Source: JAWRCU01 sp033542235 (GTDB taxonomy: Bacteria; Pseudomonadota; Alphaproteobacteria; Rhizobiales; Rhizobiaceae). Taken from it: 64,000 nucleotides of DNA. Every line of letters begins with the position of its first letter. Positions within the stretch are counted from its first letter, which is position 1. Under the pieces are notes generated by a model. It was not told the origin of the DNA, made no database searches, and was given only the letters and a program-made list of their open reading frames with translations. Positions 26,223 through 35,568 of this stretch are shown piece by piece. Both the position numbers and the translations under genes were made by a program. The stretch covers positions 62,001 to 126,000 of the forward strand of contig NZ_JAWRCU010000003.1 of assembly GCF_033542235.1 (NCBI RefSeq). The letters run 5' to 3'.

Positions 26223-27029
26223 TGCCCTACCTCCGAGGATCGATCCCATCGTCAGTATCCAGCAAGGCTGTCGCGCAGTAGCACAGTAATTGCGGCGACG
26301 AGACGAACTTGGTCGAACCTGGGACAGACGAACCTTGTTTCAGCACGCTGCTGATCGGAGTGTCTGTGATGCGCTCGCAGATGAAGGGTCCAAAGACCAT
26401 GACATGTTTCCCCGCACCGCTGGCGCGCCGCTGTCTTCAAGTAGTCTCGCCGCGAGATGAGGCATTGCGCAACTATCCATTCGGCGAGGGACAACTCGGC
26501 CATCGGCCGAAAGAAGTAGAAACATTCGCGGAACGGCGATGGAGCTTTCAGGCCAAATTGGCTGTTTGTCATAGCGCTTCGCTGGACGAGCCACCTACCC
26601 ATCTCGGCAACTATCCTCGCCTCTCAGATCGCGCGGGCGCTTGAGGACTGCCAGGCCAGGCGCCACGAAGCAACGACCGCAATCCTATGCGAGCCAATCG
26701 CTCGGCCAGAAGGGTGACGCCGCGATCGTAGACCCTGACCTTCGCCGGCTCGAGCGGAGCTACCGCGCCAAGCAGTCGCAGGCCGCAGGTCTTGGACTAC
26801 GCTGACATCGCGAGAGGGCCATGGCTGGCTTACCACTAAGTCTGGCGAGGGACACGGGTACCCCGAGGAACCGAAACACTCACCCGACTTACCCAAAAGA
26901 AGCGGTAGTCTCACTCAAGGGATAGCTGCCGATCGGGATCGAGATTTGAAAAGCTGCCTGCGATTGGCTTGGGGCTAATCAACCGCCCAGGCGGGCCGGG
27001 CATAAGGTTTCTGGAGGCAGCTGCTTCAA
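26223..27029. other. Divergent control region, DUF6492 operon and dehydrogenase
   Basis: About 800 bases between two divergent operons. Frames on both strands at 26250-26650 (for example 26309-26644 on + and 26252-26602 on -) and at 26624-26914 are open but have no motif. The long gap suggests either large promoters or a decayed gene that I cannot identify. No hairpin terminator was seen. Confidence 0.4.
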
Positions 27030-28397
27030 ATGAGAATCGCTGTTTTTGGGCTTGGGTATGTGGGCTTCACCACACTCTGCTGTCTTGCTCACGAGGGCCA
27101 TGAAGCGCTCGGCTTCGAACTCAATCGCTCCAAGGTGGAGGCGATCAATTCTGGCGTCGCGCCTATAATCGAGCCCGGCTTGAGCGAAATGCTGCGGTGC
27201 GGATTGGCAGCGGGACGAATATCGGCCTTTAGCGAAGTCAACGACGAACTCGACGGCTGCGACGCTGCGATCGTATGCGTTGGTACTCCTAGCGCGCCGG
27301 ATGGCGCCCATGATATGCGGTTTGTAGCCGAAGTCTCGAGGCAGATAGCCCTCCACGTAGGGCGGGACCGCACAAAGCCGCTCACGGTCGTCTATCGCTC
27401 AACGATTCGGCCGGGCAGCATGGATGGGCTGATCCAGCCCATCTTTGCGGCAACCCTAGGCGATTCCGATCGCAGTGTAGAGCTTGTCTATAGCCCCGAG
27501 TTCCTAAGGGAATCCTCCGCGGTGGCAGACTACTTCGCGCCCCCGAAAGTCGTGATCGGCACTCAGGACGGCACAACAAACGCGACAACCGACGAGCTTC
27601 ATGTCGGGATCGATGCGCCGCGCTTCATCACCAGGTTCGCAGAGGCCGAAATTACCAAATTCGTCGACAACACATGGCACGCCGTCAAGGTCGCGTTTGC
27701 GAACGAGATTGGGCGCATTTCCTTGCAACTCGGCGTCGATCCGGGGAAAGTGCACGAGGTCTTCGTCTCCGATACCAAACTCAACATCTCGCCATCTTAC
27801 CTGCGGCCGGGGGGAGCCTTTGGAGGGTCGTGCCTGCCCAAGGATGTTCGCGCGCTCCAGAACATCGTAGCCGACTGCGGCATCAACGCTCCGCTAATCG
27901 ACTCACTAATGCGCTCCAACGATGCGCACAAATATCGCCTGTTTCAGCTAGTCACCAAAGGTTTGCGACCTGGCGCCTCGGTGCTGTTGGCTGGTCTGGC
28001 ATTCAAAGCTGGCACGGATGATCTGAGGGAGAGTCCTAACGTCGATTTGGCGCGCAGCCTCTTGCGCGAACGCTACAAGCTCTCGATCTTCGACCCCGCC
28101 GTGGACGCCGGAAAGCTAGTCGGTGCCAATCTCGGCTATGCTTGGTCATACCTGCCACAATTCGCCAGTCTCCTCGTGACGAAGCAGGAAGCCGAGAGTC
28201 GGCCATATGACCGTGTGATCTTCGCCAACCGGACAGCGCGCCTGCTTTCTCTCCCGTCAACCCAAGACGTGGTCGACATCGGCACGCTTGGAAATGCTTA
28301 CGACAGTCAGCCGGCATCGCCCGACGTAACGCACATAAAACCTGACGCATTGATTGGCGAGGGTCTTTCCCGAGTAGTTCAACGCGCCGTGGCGTAA
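27030..28397 (+). CDS. UDP-glucose/GDP-mannose 6-dehydrogenase (AlgD-like)
   Basis: A 455-residue NAD-dependent enzyme that oxidises a nucleotide-sugar C6 alcohol to a uronic acid in two steps. The N-terminal Rossmann motif is FGLGYVGFTT (residues 6-15), CVGTPSAPDG is near 83-92, and YSPEFLRES near 154-162. The catalytic Cys268 lies in GGSCLPKD. The segment RPGGAFGGSCLPKDVRAL is closer to GDP-mannose dehydrogenase (AlgD) than to UDP-glucose dehydrogenase, so GDP-mannuronate is a reasonable guess, but the substrate is not settled by sequence. A uronic acid from this enzyme could be amidated by the asparagine-synthase-like protein encoded at 29767. Confidence 0.9.
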   Translation: MRIAVFGLGYVGFTTLCCLAHEGHEALGFELNRSKVEAINSGVAPIIEPGLSEMLRCGLAAGRISAFSEVNDELDGCDAAIVCVGTPSAPDGAHDMRFVAEVSRQIALHVGRDRTKPLTVVYRSTIRPGSMDGLIQPIFAATLGDSDRSVELVYSPEFLRESSAVADYFAPPKVVIGTQDGTTNATTDELHVGIDAPRFITRFAEAEITKFVDNTWHAVKVAFANEIGRISLQLGVDPGKVHEVFVSDTKLNISPSYLRPGGAFGGSCLPKDVRALQNIVADCGINAPLIDSLMRSNDAHKYRLFQLVTKGLRPGASVLLAGLAFKAGTDDLRESPNVDLARSLLRERYKLSIFDPAVDAGKLVGANLGYAWSYLPQFASLLVTKQEAESRPYDRVIFANRTARLLSLPSTQDVVDIGTLGNAYDSQPASPDVTHIKPDALIGEGLSRVVQRAVA

Positions 28398-29651
28398 GTG
28401 TCGACTATGCCGGTCGCTACCTCACTATCAGAGCCCAGGTACCGCGGCCATCATCTCGAAGGGAGCCTCGCCACCCGCAAAGTGCTGATCATTGTGGAAA
28501 ACCTGCCCGTACCGTTCGATCGGCGCGTCTGGCAGGAAGCGCGAGCATTGCGGGACGCTGGCGCCGAAGTTTCAATAATTTGCCCGACCGGTAAGGGCCT
28601 GGAGGAACCGGAGCAAACACTTGAAGGCATCCATATCTATCGACATAGGCTGCCATTGGAGGCCAAGCGCCCCCTAGAGTTTCTTCTCGAATACGGCGCC
28701 GCACTGCTCCACGAAACCCGGCTGGCCTGGAAGGTATTGTTCCGACATGGATTCGACACCATTCACGCCTGCAACCCTCCTGATCTCATCTTCCTAGTTG
28801 CGCTCCCATTCAAGCTGATGGGCAAGCGGTTTATTTTTGATCATCACGACATAAACCCAGAACTCTACGAAGCGAAGTTCGGAAAACGCGGCCGACCTTG
28901 GCGGCTTTTGTGTCTGTTCGAGTGGCTGACCTTCAAATGCGCGGATGTCGTTATCTCCACCAATGAAAGCTATCGGCAAATTGCGCTGATCCGCGGGGGA
29001 AAGCGCGGCGAGGATGTCTTCGTCGTTCGTTCCGGTCCTGACCTGACGCGCATCAAGGTCTATCCGCCGGATGTTTCGCTGAAGAAAGGTCGCAAGTTCC
29101 TCGTTGGCTATGTCGGGGTGATGGGCGCGCAAGAGGGTATCGACCTCCTGCTGCAGTCCGCCCGACAACTAGTTCATGGGCGGGGCCGGGAAGACGTGCA
29201 GTTCGTGCTTGTTGGCGGCGGGCCGGACCTCGAACAGCTCAGGGGCCTTTGCCACGAGATGAATCTGGACGAATACGTCACTTTCACTGGTCGCGTGCCC
29301 GACGAGGTCCTTTTCACGGCGCTTTCCACGGCGGACGTATGCGTCAACCCTGATCGGGTGAACCCGATGAACGATAAATCCACCATGAACAAAATTCTGG
29401 AGTACATGGCATTTGGCAAGCCCATCGTTCAGTTCGAGGTGACCGAGGGACGTATCTCAGCGGGATCGGCCGCACTTTATGCCCGTCCCAATGATCCGGT
29501 CGACTTCGCCGACAAGATCGAATTGCTGCTCGGTGACCCGGCGATGCGCGCTTCGATGGGCGAATTCGGGCGCAGCCGATTGCAGCGGGAACTGGCCTGG
29601 AGCCATCAGGTCCCCAAGCTCATAGCCGCGTACCAGAAGGCGGCGCGATAA
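28398..29651 (+). CDS. GT4 glycosyltransferase
   Basis: A 417-residue GT-B enzyme. N-terminal half: VLIIVENLPVPFDRRVWQEA, HACNPPDLIF and FDHHDINPELYEAKFG. C-terminal half: FLVGYVGVMGAQEGIDLLL, FVLVGGGPDLEQL, FTGRVPDEVL and EYMAFGKPIVQFEV with the E-x7-E type donor site. This subgroup is common in rhizobial and PEP-CTERM-type exopolysaccharide loci. The frame starts at GTG 28398, directly after the stop of the dehydrogenase gene; an ATG nine bases later (28407) is an alternative. It is cotranscribed with the dehydrogenase. Confidence 0.87.
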   Translation: MSTMPVATSLSEPRYRGHHLEGSLATRKVLIIVENLPVPFDRRVWQEARALRDAGAEVSIICPTGKGLEEPEQTLEGIHIYRHRLPLEAKRPLEFLLEYGAALLHETRLAWKVLFRHGFDTIHACNPPDLIFLVALPFKLMGKRFIFDHHDINPELYEAKFGKRGRPWRLLCLFEWLTFKCADVVISTNESYRQIALIRGGKRGEDVFVVRSGPDLTRIKVYPPDVSLKKGRKFLVGYVGVMGAQEGIDLLLQSARQLVHGRGREDVQFVLVGGGPDLEQLRGLCHEMNLDEYVTFTGRVPDEVLFTALSTADVCVNPDRVNPMNDKSTMNKILEYMAFGKPIVQFEVTEGRISAGSAALYARPNDPVDFADKIELLLGDPAMRASMGEFGRSRLQRELAWSHQVPKLIAAYQKAAR

Positions 29652-29766
29652 ATTCCGACGCGGTACCCTGAACTGAGGGCGACGGTACCAAAAAGGCGGA
29701 ATTGCAGTCCAAACCCGGTTTCGCCTTAGCTGCTACACAGCATTTTAACAGCGAGCATTTTTGCGC

Positions 29767-31635
29767 ATGTGCGGCATTGCAGGATGGATAGGACCACCGG
29801 CGGATGACCGAACCCTTCAGGACATGATGCATGCAATCCGGCATCGCGGACCTGATGCAGAAGGACAGGTGGTGCTGCCCCTTTGCAGCGGAACGGAAGC
29901 CCGGTTTGGGCATCGTCGGTTGTCTATCATTGATCTCCAAGGTGGGTCTCAGCCGATGACCACCCACGACGGTCGACTCACCGTCGTGTTCAATGGTGAA
30001 ATATACAATTATATCGAAATCCGAGACGAGCTTCTGAAGCGTGGCGCGAAGTTCACGACTCAGTCGGATACTGAAGTTGTTCTCGAAGCGTGGCGAGCCT
30101 GGCGAGAGGACTCTCTATCTCGGTTCAGAGGCATGTTCGCTTTTGCCTTGTACGACGATCTTGAACGAAGCGTCGTCTTGGCCCGAGATCAGTTCGGCAA
30201 GAAACCTCTTTTTGTCGCCGAACGTCAGACCGCCAACGGACCCTTACTGGTGTTCGGCTCCGAGATAAGCGCCCTGCTTGCGCATCCTGATATCCGCGCC
30301 GAGCTCGATGTGGATGCGCTGCACCAGTTCCTCCGCTGGCGGTATGCGCCGGGCCCTTCCACCTTCTTCCGCGGCATCCGCAAGTTGCCTCCTGGAACCT
30401 ATCTGACCTGGCGGAATGCAAAGACTGTTTCTCGGCGCTATTGGGCTGCTCCTGAGGAAGCGGCTGTTGAACGGACTTTCTGCTCCGATCCCGTAGAGGA
30501 TTTCCTTCGCATTTTTGACGAGGCGGTCAAGCTGCGGTTGAGAGCCGATGTACCGGTAGGTGCCTTCCTTTCAGGCGGGCTGGATTCCTCGGCGATCGTC
30601 GCGACACTGGCTCATCTCGGCGCGTCACGGGTGCACACCTTTTCTGTTGGCTTTCAGGGGGATCCTGCCTCAGAACTGCCGGCAGCTGCCGAGCTCGCGC
30701 GCCAATTCGGTACTATCCATAACCCCGTGCAGATAAGGCCGGCGGATCTGACGCAGCTGCTGCCGATGCTCAGCCGCCACCGTGCTGCCCCTATCGCCGA
30801 GCCAGCCGACCTCCCGATCTATGCAATGTCCGTCGAAGCCGCGCGACATGTCAAAGTTGTGCTGTCTGGCGAGGGCTCGGATGAGATGTTTGCCGGCTAT
30901 CCGAAACATTTGATCGAAAGGTATTTGGGAGGGCTCTCAGGATCGGTTCTGCTCTCAGCCCTCGGTCGCGCCCTGCTGGCGCTGACTTCACCAGCGCCTG
31001 CTCGAGCCAGGAGGCTAAGGATTGCCGGGAGGGCCATACGCGAGCGGCGCTTCGAGGACCGCATGATCTCCTGGTTCGGAGCGAGCACGTCGATCGAGAG
31101 TGAACGGCTGTGGGTCGGGCCCGAGCCCTGTCGCAAGCTTGACGAACGGCCCTTCCTGCAGAGGCCGGATAGCTCGCCTTTACGTCGCGTTTTGCATTTC
31201 GACCAGACATCTTGGCTGCCCGACAACTTGCTCGAGCGGATGGACGTAATGACCATGGCCGCGTCGATAGAAGGCCGCGCGCCCTTTATGGATGTGAGGC
31301 TTGCCGAATTCGCGAGCACCCTGCCGGACAATTGGCGAATTCGTGGACGGGTAACCAAATGGATCGTTCGCGCCGCTTTGGGACCGCGGCTTCCGAAAGC
31401 CGTGCTGAGTCGACCAAAGAACGGATTCCGAATGCCGGTAGCGGACTGGTTTTGCGGTCCTCTTCGCGAACCCGCGCGGGCTCTCCTTCTCGCGTCCGAT
31501 AGCGTGAGCGGCAGTTATCTCGATCGTACCGCGATCGCGCAACTGCTGGAGGAACACACGCAAGGACGCCAGAACCATGACAAATTGCTATGGTCTCTCT
31601 TTTCCTTGGAGACTTTCCTTCGGGAATTCTTCTGA
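29767..31635 (+). CDS. Asparagine-synthase-like amidotransferase
   Basis: A 622-residue glutamine-hydrolysing amidotransferase of the AsnB family. It begins MCGIAGWIG; Cys2 is the glutaminase nucleophile after Met removal, so the start must be 29767 rather than the in-frame TTG six bases earlier. RHRGPDAEG, RLSIIDLQGG, FNGEIYNY and QSDTEVVLEA complete the glutaminase domain. The synthetase domain has the PP-loop LSGGLDSSAI and GEGSDEMFAGY. Within exopolysaccharide loci, AsnB relatives are thought to amidate sugar carboxyl groups or serve other amide formation rather than make asparagine. Placement between two glycosyltransferases and after a uronate-forming dehydrogenase supports a sugar-amidation role (inference). 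Confidence 0.88.
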   Translation: MCGIAGWIGPPADDRTLQDMMHAIRHRGPDAEGQVVLPLCSGTEARFGHRRLSIIDLQGGSQPMTTHDGRLTVVFNGEIYNYIEIRDELLKRGAKFTTQSDTEVVLEAWRAWREDSLSRFRGMFAFALYDDLERSVVLARDQFGKKPLFVAERQTANGPLLVFGSEISALLAHPDIRAELDVDALHQFLRWRYAPGPSTFFRGIRKLPPGTYLTWRNAKTVSRRYWAAPEEAAVERTFCSDPVEDFLRIFDEAVKLRLRADVPVGAFLSGGLDSSAIVATLAHLGASRVHTFSVGFQGDPASELPAAAELARQFGTIHNPVQIRPADLTQLLPMLSRHRAAPIAEPADLPIYAMSVEAARHVKVVLSGEGSDEMFAGYPKHLIERYLGGLSGSVLLSALGRALLALTSPAPARARRLRIAGRAIRERRFEDRMISWFGASTSIESERLWVGPEPCRKLDERPFLQRPDSSPLRRVLHFDQTSWLPDNLLERMDVMTMAASIEGRAPFMDVRLAEFASTLPDNWRIRGRVTKWIVRAALGPRLPKAVLSRPKNGFRMPVADWFCGPLREPARALLLASDSVSGSYLDRTAIAQLLEEHTQGRQNHDKLLWSLFSLETFLREFF

Positions 31636-31650
31636 CGGGATCTATTTGCG

Positions 31651-32547
31651 ATGTTGATTTCTGTCATCATCCCTCATCTCAATCAGGAGCAATATCTCAG
31701 GATCGGGCTCGAAGCGTTGCACGCGCAGCAGAACTACACAGCCGAGATCGAGATTATCGTTGTTGACAATGGCTCCAATCAACTCCCCAGTTCGACCTGT
31801 TCGGCGTGGCCCGATGTTCGGCTCATCTCCGAGCCAATGCCGGGGCCCGGCCCAGCGCGCAACCGCGGCATTAAAGAGGCGCGAGGAAATATTCTCGCAT
31901 TTATCGATGCAGATTGCAGGGCCGATTCAAACTGGCTTGCGGCTATAGAGAAGGCATTTGCTGATGGCCAAACTCACATCATCGGTGGGGATGTTAGAGT
32001 GGGCTACAAGTCCTCCCGCCCCACGTTCCTCGAACCTTATGAAAGCATCTATTCGTATCGTAACAACGAACACATCCAAGAAGGCTTTTCGGGAACAGGC
32101 AATCTGGCAACCCTTCCCTCAGTCGTCAGAAGCGTGGGACCGTTCGCAGGAATTGACGTTGCCGAAGATCGCGATTGGGGTTTGCGCGCTGGCGCAGCAG
32201 GTTACCGCATACGGTATGTGCCGGAGATGATCGTATTTCACCCCGCCCGAGAAACATTTGCTGAATTGACGCAGAAGTGGGACAGGCACATTGCTCACGA
32301 CTACGAACGCATTCGATCCAATCGCCTCGCCGTGCTGCGTTGGCTCGGCAGGGCGATCGCGGTTGCAGTATCTCCTTTATTCGAGTTCCGCACGCTGCTC
32401 TTTTCGCCGCGCGTTTCAGGGCCATGGGAGCGCATTTTGGCATTTCTCTGCCTAGCCCGAATACGGATCTATCGCGGCGCCCGGATGGTCGACATTCTGC
32501 TCCAGGGTGACGGTCGAGCAATCTCAGGTGCGTGGAATCGGAGATAG
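31651..32547 (+). CDS. GT2 glycosyltransferase
   Basis: A 298-residue GT-A enzyme: LISVIIPHLNQEQYLRIGLE at the start, IEIIVVDNGSNQL, PGPARNRGIKEARG and the metal site FIDADCRAD at about residue 88-96. The late VAEDRDWGLRAGAAGY supplies the ED catalytic-base type motif. The C-terminal 70 residues contain two short hydrophobic stretches that may touch the membrane. It lies 15 bases after the amidotransferase gene and is the last gene of the dehydrogenase-GT4-AsnB-GT2 operon. Donor unknown. Confidence 0.86.
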   Translation: MLISVIIPHLNQEQYLRIGLEALHAQQNYTAEIEIIVVDNGSNQLPSSTCSAWPDVRLISEPMPGPGPARNRGIKEARGNILAFIDADCRADSNWLAAIEKAFADGQTHIIGGDVRVGYKSSRPTFLEPYESIYSYRNNEHIQEGFSGTGNLATLPSVVRSVGPFAGIDVAEDRDWGLRAGAAGYRIRYVPEMIVFHPARETFAELTQKWDRHIAHDYERIRSNRLAVLRWLGRAIAVAVSPLFEFRTLLFSPRVSGPWERILAFLCLARIRIYRGARMVDILLQGDGRAISGAWNRR

Positions 32548-32640
32548 ATGATACTTGCGGTGCGACGCTTCGCTCGTCCATCCAGCTCAATCTCTCCTCT
32601 CCACCGCCGCATCGAGACGAGAGAGGGCAGGGCAAAGGCC

Positions 32641-33636
32641 TCACGGCCCTATGATTGCGCCGGTTTCATGTACTACGTTTCCCGACCATACGAAGTCCGG
32701 TGCCTTCGGGTTGAATCCATCACTGAATCCAAACTGGCCGCAGTTCGGAAAATAGTAATTGGAGAAACTGTTGTTCGTGACATGAACACTCTTCGGTGAC
32801 GAGCCTTTCTGCGAAGGTCCATATAGCGCATAGGTACCGCCAGCGAACAGGTTGCCGTCTATGGTGAGATCGTGCATGGCTTCGGAGAGCGCAATCGCAG
32901 AACTGCCAGCCAGATAGCGCGTCGGAGTGTAGGTCCCTCCCGTAATGATGCCGATGATGGTGTTGTGAATGACCCTCAATCCTCCGGCTCCCTCCCAGCC
33001 ATAGGTCTGAAGGCCGTCGGTGTGATTGTCGCGCCCATCCCAGGCAGCAAAATCGTGAATGTAGTTGTCATGGATGTAGCCATTTCCGGTGCTGATAGCA
33101 TTCTCCACTCCGGAGATGTCGCTAAAGCCAACTTCGATTTGATCGCCTCCAATTCCAGTTAGAGTGTGCGTGCCGTCGTAATCGTCCGCCACGGGAACTG
33201 CATAGACCCGGCAGTTTGTGACTTTGAGGCCTGAGTGGCCGTCCGCCAGGCTGATTCCCCAGATTTCGCCCGTTGCATTGACTTCACAGTTCCGAATGGT
33301 GACGTTGTTTGCGTCAACTGTAATGGCGCCTTTAACCCGCCATCCATCGATGACAGCGCCATCTTGGTGGATCTCAAGCTCTCCTGCAAAATCTCGAAAG
33401 ACCGTACCAGCAGCAGGTCCCACTGTGGTCGCATCGGGGAATCCGATCTTCGACGGGTGCAAAGCAGATAACTGAGTCCAGACAATCGGCCTTGCAGAAC
33501 TCGGCGATAGGGTCGATTCGTGAATCGGGGCTGGAGCAGCGGAATCATTTAGAAAGCGAGGCTGTGAATCAGCGCCGGCCGAAATCACGGTACCAGCGAG
33601 AGCCAAGGATAATGCTGCCGAGCTCAAACGCCGCAT
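32641..33636 (-). CDS. Sec-exported right-handed beta-helix protein
   Basis: A 331-residue protein with a signal peptide (MRRLSSAALSLALAGTVISA, cleavage probably near residue 21-24). The mature part is a parallel beta-helix: GFPDATTVGPAAGTVF, then VIDGWRVKGAITVDANNVTI, short Asn-rich rungs, NHTDGLQTYG, and DLTIDGNLFAGGTYALYG. The same order of motifs (GFPDA-T-G, VIDG, HTDGLQ, SCI/SAI-type strand, GG-Y-YF) occurs in the type I-secreted protein at 10242-12227. The fold is that of pectate-lyase-like polysaccharide-active enzymes. No catalytic residue can be assigned with confidence. It is convergent with the GT2 gene and downstream of the initiating transferase. Confidence 0.8.
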   Translation of the reverse strand: MRRLSSAALSLALAGTVISAGADSQPRFLNDSAAPAPIHESTLSPSSARPIVWTQLSALHPSKIGFPDATTVGPAAGTVFRDFAGELEIHQDGAVIDGWRVKGAITVDANNVTIRNCEVNATGEIWGISLADGHSGLKVTNCRVYAVPVADDYDGTHTLTGIGGDQIEVGFSDISGVENAISTGNGYIHDNYIHDFAAWDGRDNHTDGLQTYGWEGAGGLRVIHNTIIGIITGGTYTPTRYLAGSSAIALSEAMHDLTIDGNLFAGGTYALYGPSQKGSSPKSVHVTNNSFSNYYFPNCGQFGFSDGFNPKAPDFVWSGNVVHETGAIIGP

Positions 33637-33854
33637 AGCTTACTCCGCGATTATTAGGATCGTATCGACCGGTCGCAACATGGAGCAGCCGCCCTCGACC
33701 GGGCGCGGCAGAGAGCCCCATCACTGCATCTGTTCTGGGACCTTTTGGGCGCGGACGCATACGACTTTGGCGCATGCGCATAGGAATCGTGACCGATCAT
33801 GGACAGAGTCATCGCCGCCGTGAAGCATGACACAAAACGGCAGATTTCCATCCA

Positions 33855-35297
33855 CTAGTAGGCATTTTCACCCCGTATTACCGCAACTGCGGTGCGCGCG
33901 ATGATGCTGATGTCGAGCCAAATGCTCCAGCTCTCTATGTAGAGCATGTCCAATTGGACCCGGCGGGTCATCATCTCGACTTCAGGCGTTGCGCCGCGAC
34001 ATCCACTCACCTGCGCCCAACCCGTAATGCCCGGCTTCATCCGACGCCGAAACGCGTAATCGGCAATAAGCTGGCCGAATTGACTGTCGTGCGACACGGC
34101 ATGCGGCCGAGGCCCGACGATCGACATGTCGCCTTTCAAGACGTTGAACAACTGCGGCAGCTCATCGATGCTGGTCCTCCGGAGCCAGCGCCCGAGAGTA
34201 GTTATGCGTGCGTCGTCACTTGTCGCTTGCCGGATATCAGGACCGTCCTCGAGGACAGTCATCGTCCTGAGCTTGTAAATCTTGAATGCCTTGCCATTGA
34301 ATCCGATGCGGGTCTGCCGGAACAGAACCGGCCCACGCGACTCGAGCTTGATCATGAGAGCTATGACGGCCAGTAGGGGACTGCACAGCACAAGGCCAAT
34401 CGTTGCAACGGTGAGGTCCATCATCCTCTTGACGACCCGCTCCCAGAGCTTGAGTGGAGGACACTGAACTTCAACGAGAATTGAGGAGCCCAGCATGTGC
34501 GCCGGCTGCCTGACGAACTCGGCAAGCCAGTCGCGCGCAATCAAGGAAACTGGGATTGGCAGCTGCCGCAAGCAGGCCATATGCGGCTTGAGCCGCTGCC
34601 ATTCGCGCACATCCACGTCAATGAGGACTTCGTCCACATCAGAGTTCTGGGCAATCCCCACGGCCAGCTCGATCCGTTGGCGCACGAGCGATTCGCTGTC
34701 CTCCACCGACCCGATGTTCAATCTCTGCTCGATACGGATTCCATATCGCCGCAAGTCCGGCGCTGCGCCCATGGACGGAGAGGAGCTGCCTTGGTGGATC
34801 AGCATTGCCCGACGCCCGGGAGAACTCCCGCTCGTCGCGGCTCTGCGGGCCAGCAAGCGCCAGCAAGCTCGGTGGGCCAGCAGCCCAACCAGGCCAACCA
34901 GCGTGAAGGCGACCCCTGCTTTTGTAAGAAATTCAGAAGGCTGCAGCATGGAGAAGCCGATGCCCAGCAAAACCATTGTGCCGAGCCAAAGTGGAGCGAC
35001 GTTGTAGGTCCAGGAATTCTCCACGAGGAATGCCGATGGATGATACAAGCTCGCCAGTTTCGCCGCGGGTATGAACAGTGCGCACACCATCGGAGTGATG
35101 CTCAGTGTGAGCAGTACGGCCTGACGTCCGGAGCCAGCGGAAAGCACACTCCAGACAGCGCATGCCAGAAGCACGACCAGCGCATCGACGAGAATGGCAA
35201 TCAGCTCGACGCTGCGGTAGGAGACGATCGACTGGCGCGCCGAACCCGCCGCATAGTCTCTCGTGCGCTCCAGATTGGTGATCGACGATGCATCCAT
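33855..35297 (-). CDS. Initiating sugar-phosphate transferase (WcaJ/ExoY type)
   Basis: A 480-residue polyprenyl glycosylphosphotransferase. The N-terminal half has four or five membrane segments (LIAILVDALVVLLACAVWSV and others) and a Rossmann-like loop; the C-terminal catalytic part starts at about residue 275 with KRMMDLTVATIGLVLCSPLL and includes FRQTRIGFNGKAFKIYKLRT, RTSIDELPQLFNVLKGDMS, VGPRPHA and KPGITGWAQVSG. These enzymes move a hexose-1-phosphate from its nucleotide to undecaprenyl phosphate, starting the repeat unit. The start at 35297 (MDASSI) is chosen over an in-frame ATG 39 bases upstream on length grounds. It has its own promoter region of about 270 bases. Confidence 0.92.
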   Translation of the reverse strand: MDASSITNLERTRDYAAGSARQSIVSYRSVELIAILVDALVVLLACAVWSVLSAGSGRQAVLLTLSITPMVCALFIPAAKLASLYHPSAFLVENSWTYNVAPLWLGTMVLLGIGFSMLQPSEFLTKAGVAFTLVGLVGLLAHRACWRLLARRAATSGSSPGRRAMLIHQGSSSPSMGAAPDLRRYGIRIEQRLNIGSVEDSESLVRQRIELAVGIAQNSDVDEVLIDVDVREWQRLKPHMACLRQLPIPVSLIARDWLAEFVRQPAHMLGSSILVEVQCPPLKLWERVVKRMMDLTVATIGLVLCSPLLAVIALMIKLESRGPVLFRQTRIGFNGKAFKIYKLRTMTVLEDGPDIRQATSDDARITTLGRWLRRTSIDELPQLFNVLKGDMSIVGPRPHAVSHDSQFGQLIADYAFRRRMKPGITGWAQVSGCRGATPEVEMMTRRVQLDMLYIESWSIWLDISIIARTAVAVIRGENAY

Positions 35298-35486
35298 TCT
35301 CGACACATACAGGGGCCGTGCCTGACGGGCCCGCAACGCCCTGCCTTGATTGCTACCGCCGCAGGTTCAGTTGGTTTGGTGTCGCTGGAAACGGCTACTT
35401 AAGGGTGTTGTTCGAGTACGGTCTCCACACTGTGGCGGGTCACGATCGTTCAGAAGGAGTAGCACGGGGCAGCTGAGCTTGCCGCA

Positions 35487-35501
35487 ACGGGTTTCACCCG
35501 T
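35487..35501. other. Perfect short hairpin (possible terminator stem)
   Basis: ACGGGT-TTC-ACCCGT can form a six-pair stem with a three-base loop. It lies just beyond the end of the thioesterase/ATP-grasp gene and upstream of the initiating transferase gene. No T-run follows on either strand, so it is at best a weak terminator or a pause site. Confidence 0.3.
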
Positions 35502-35568
35502 AGGAAGATCAGCCTAATGCAGTGCCCCAGCATCGAGCCGGTATGCGGGCGACCTTACGACAGATCGG

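Noticed and set aside
26250..26914. Several open frames of 60-116 codons in the gap before the dehydrogenase gene
   Set aside because: None has a motif or a start signal, and they compete on both strands, so I treat the stretch as a control region or unrecognisable remnant.
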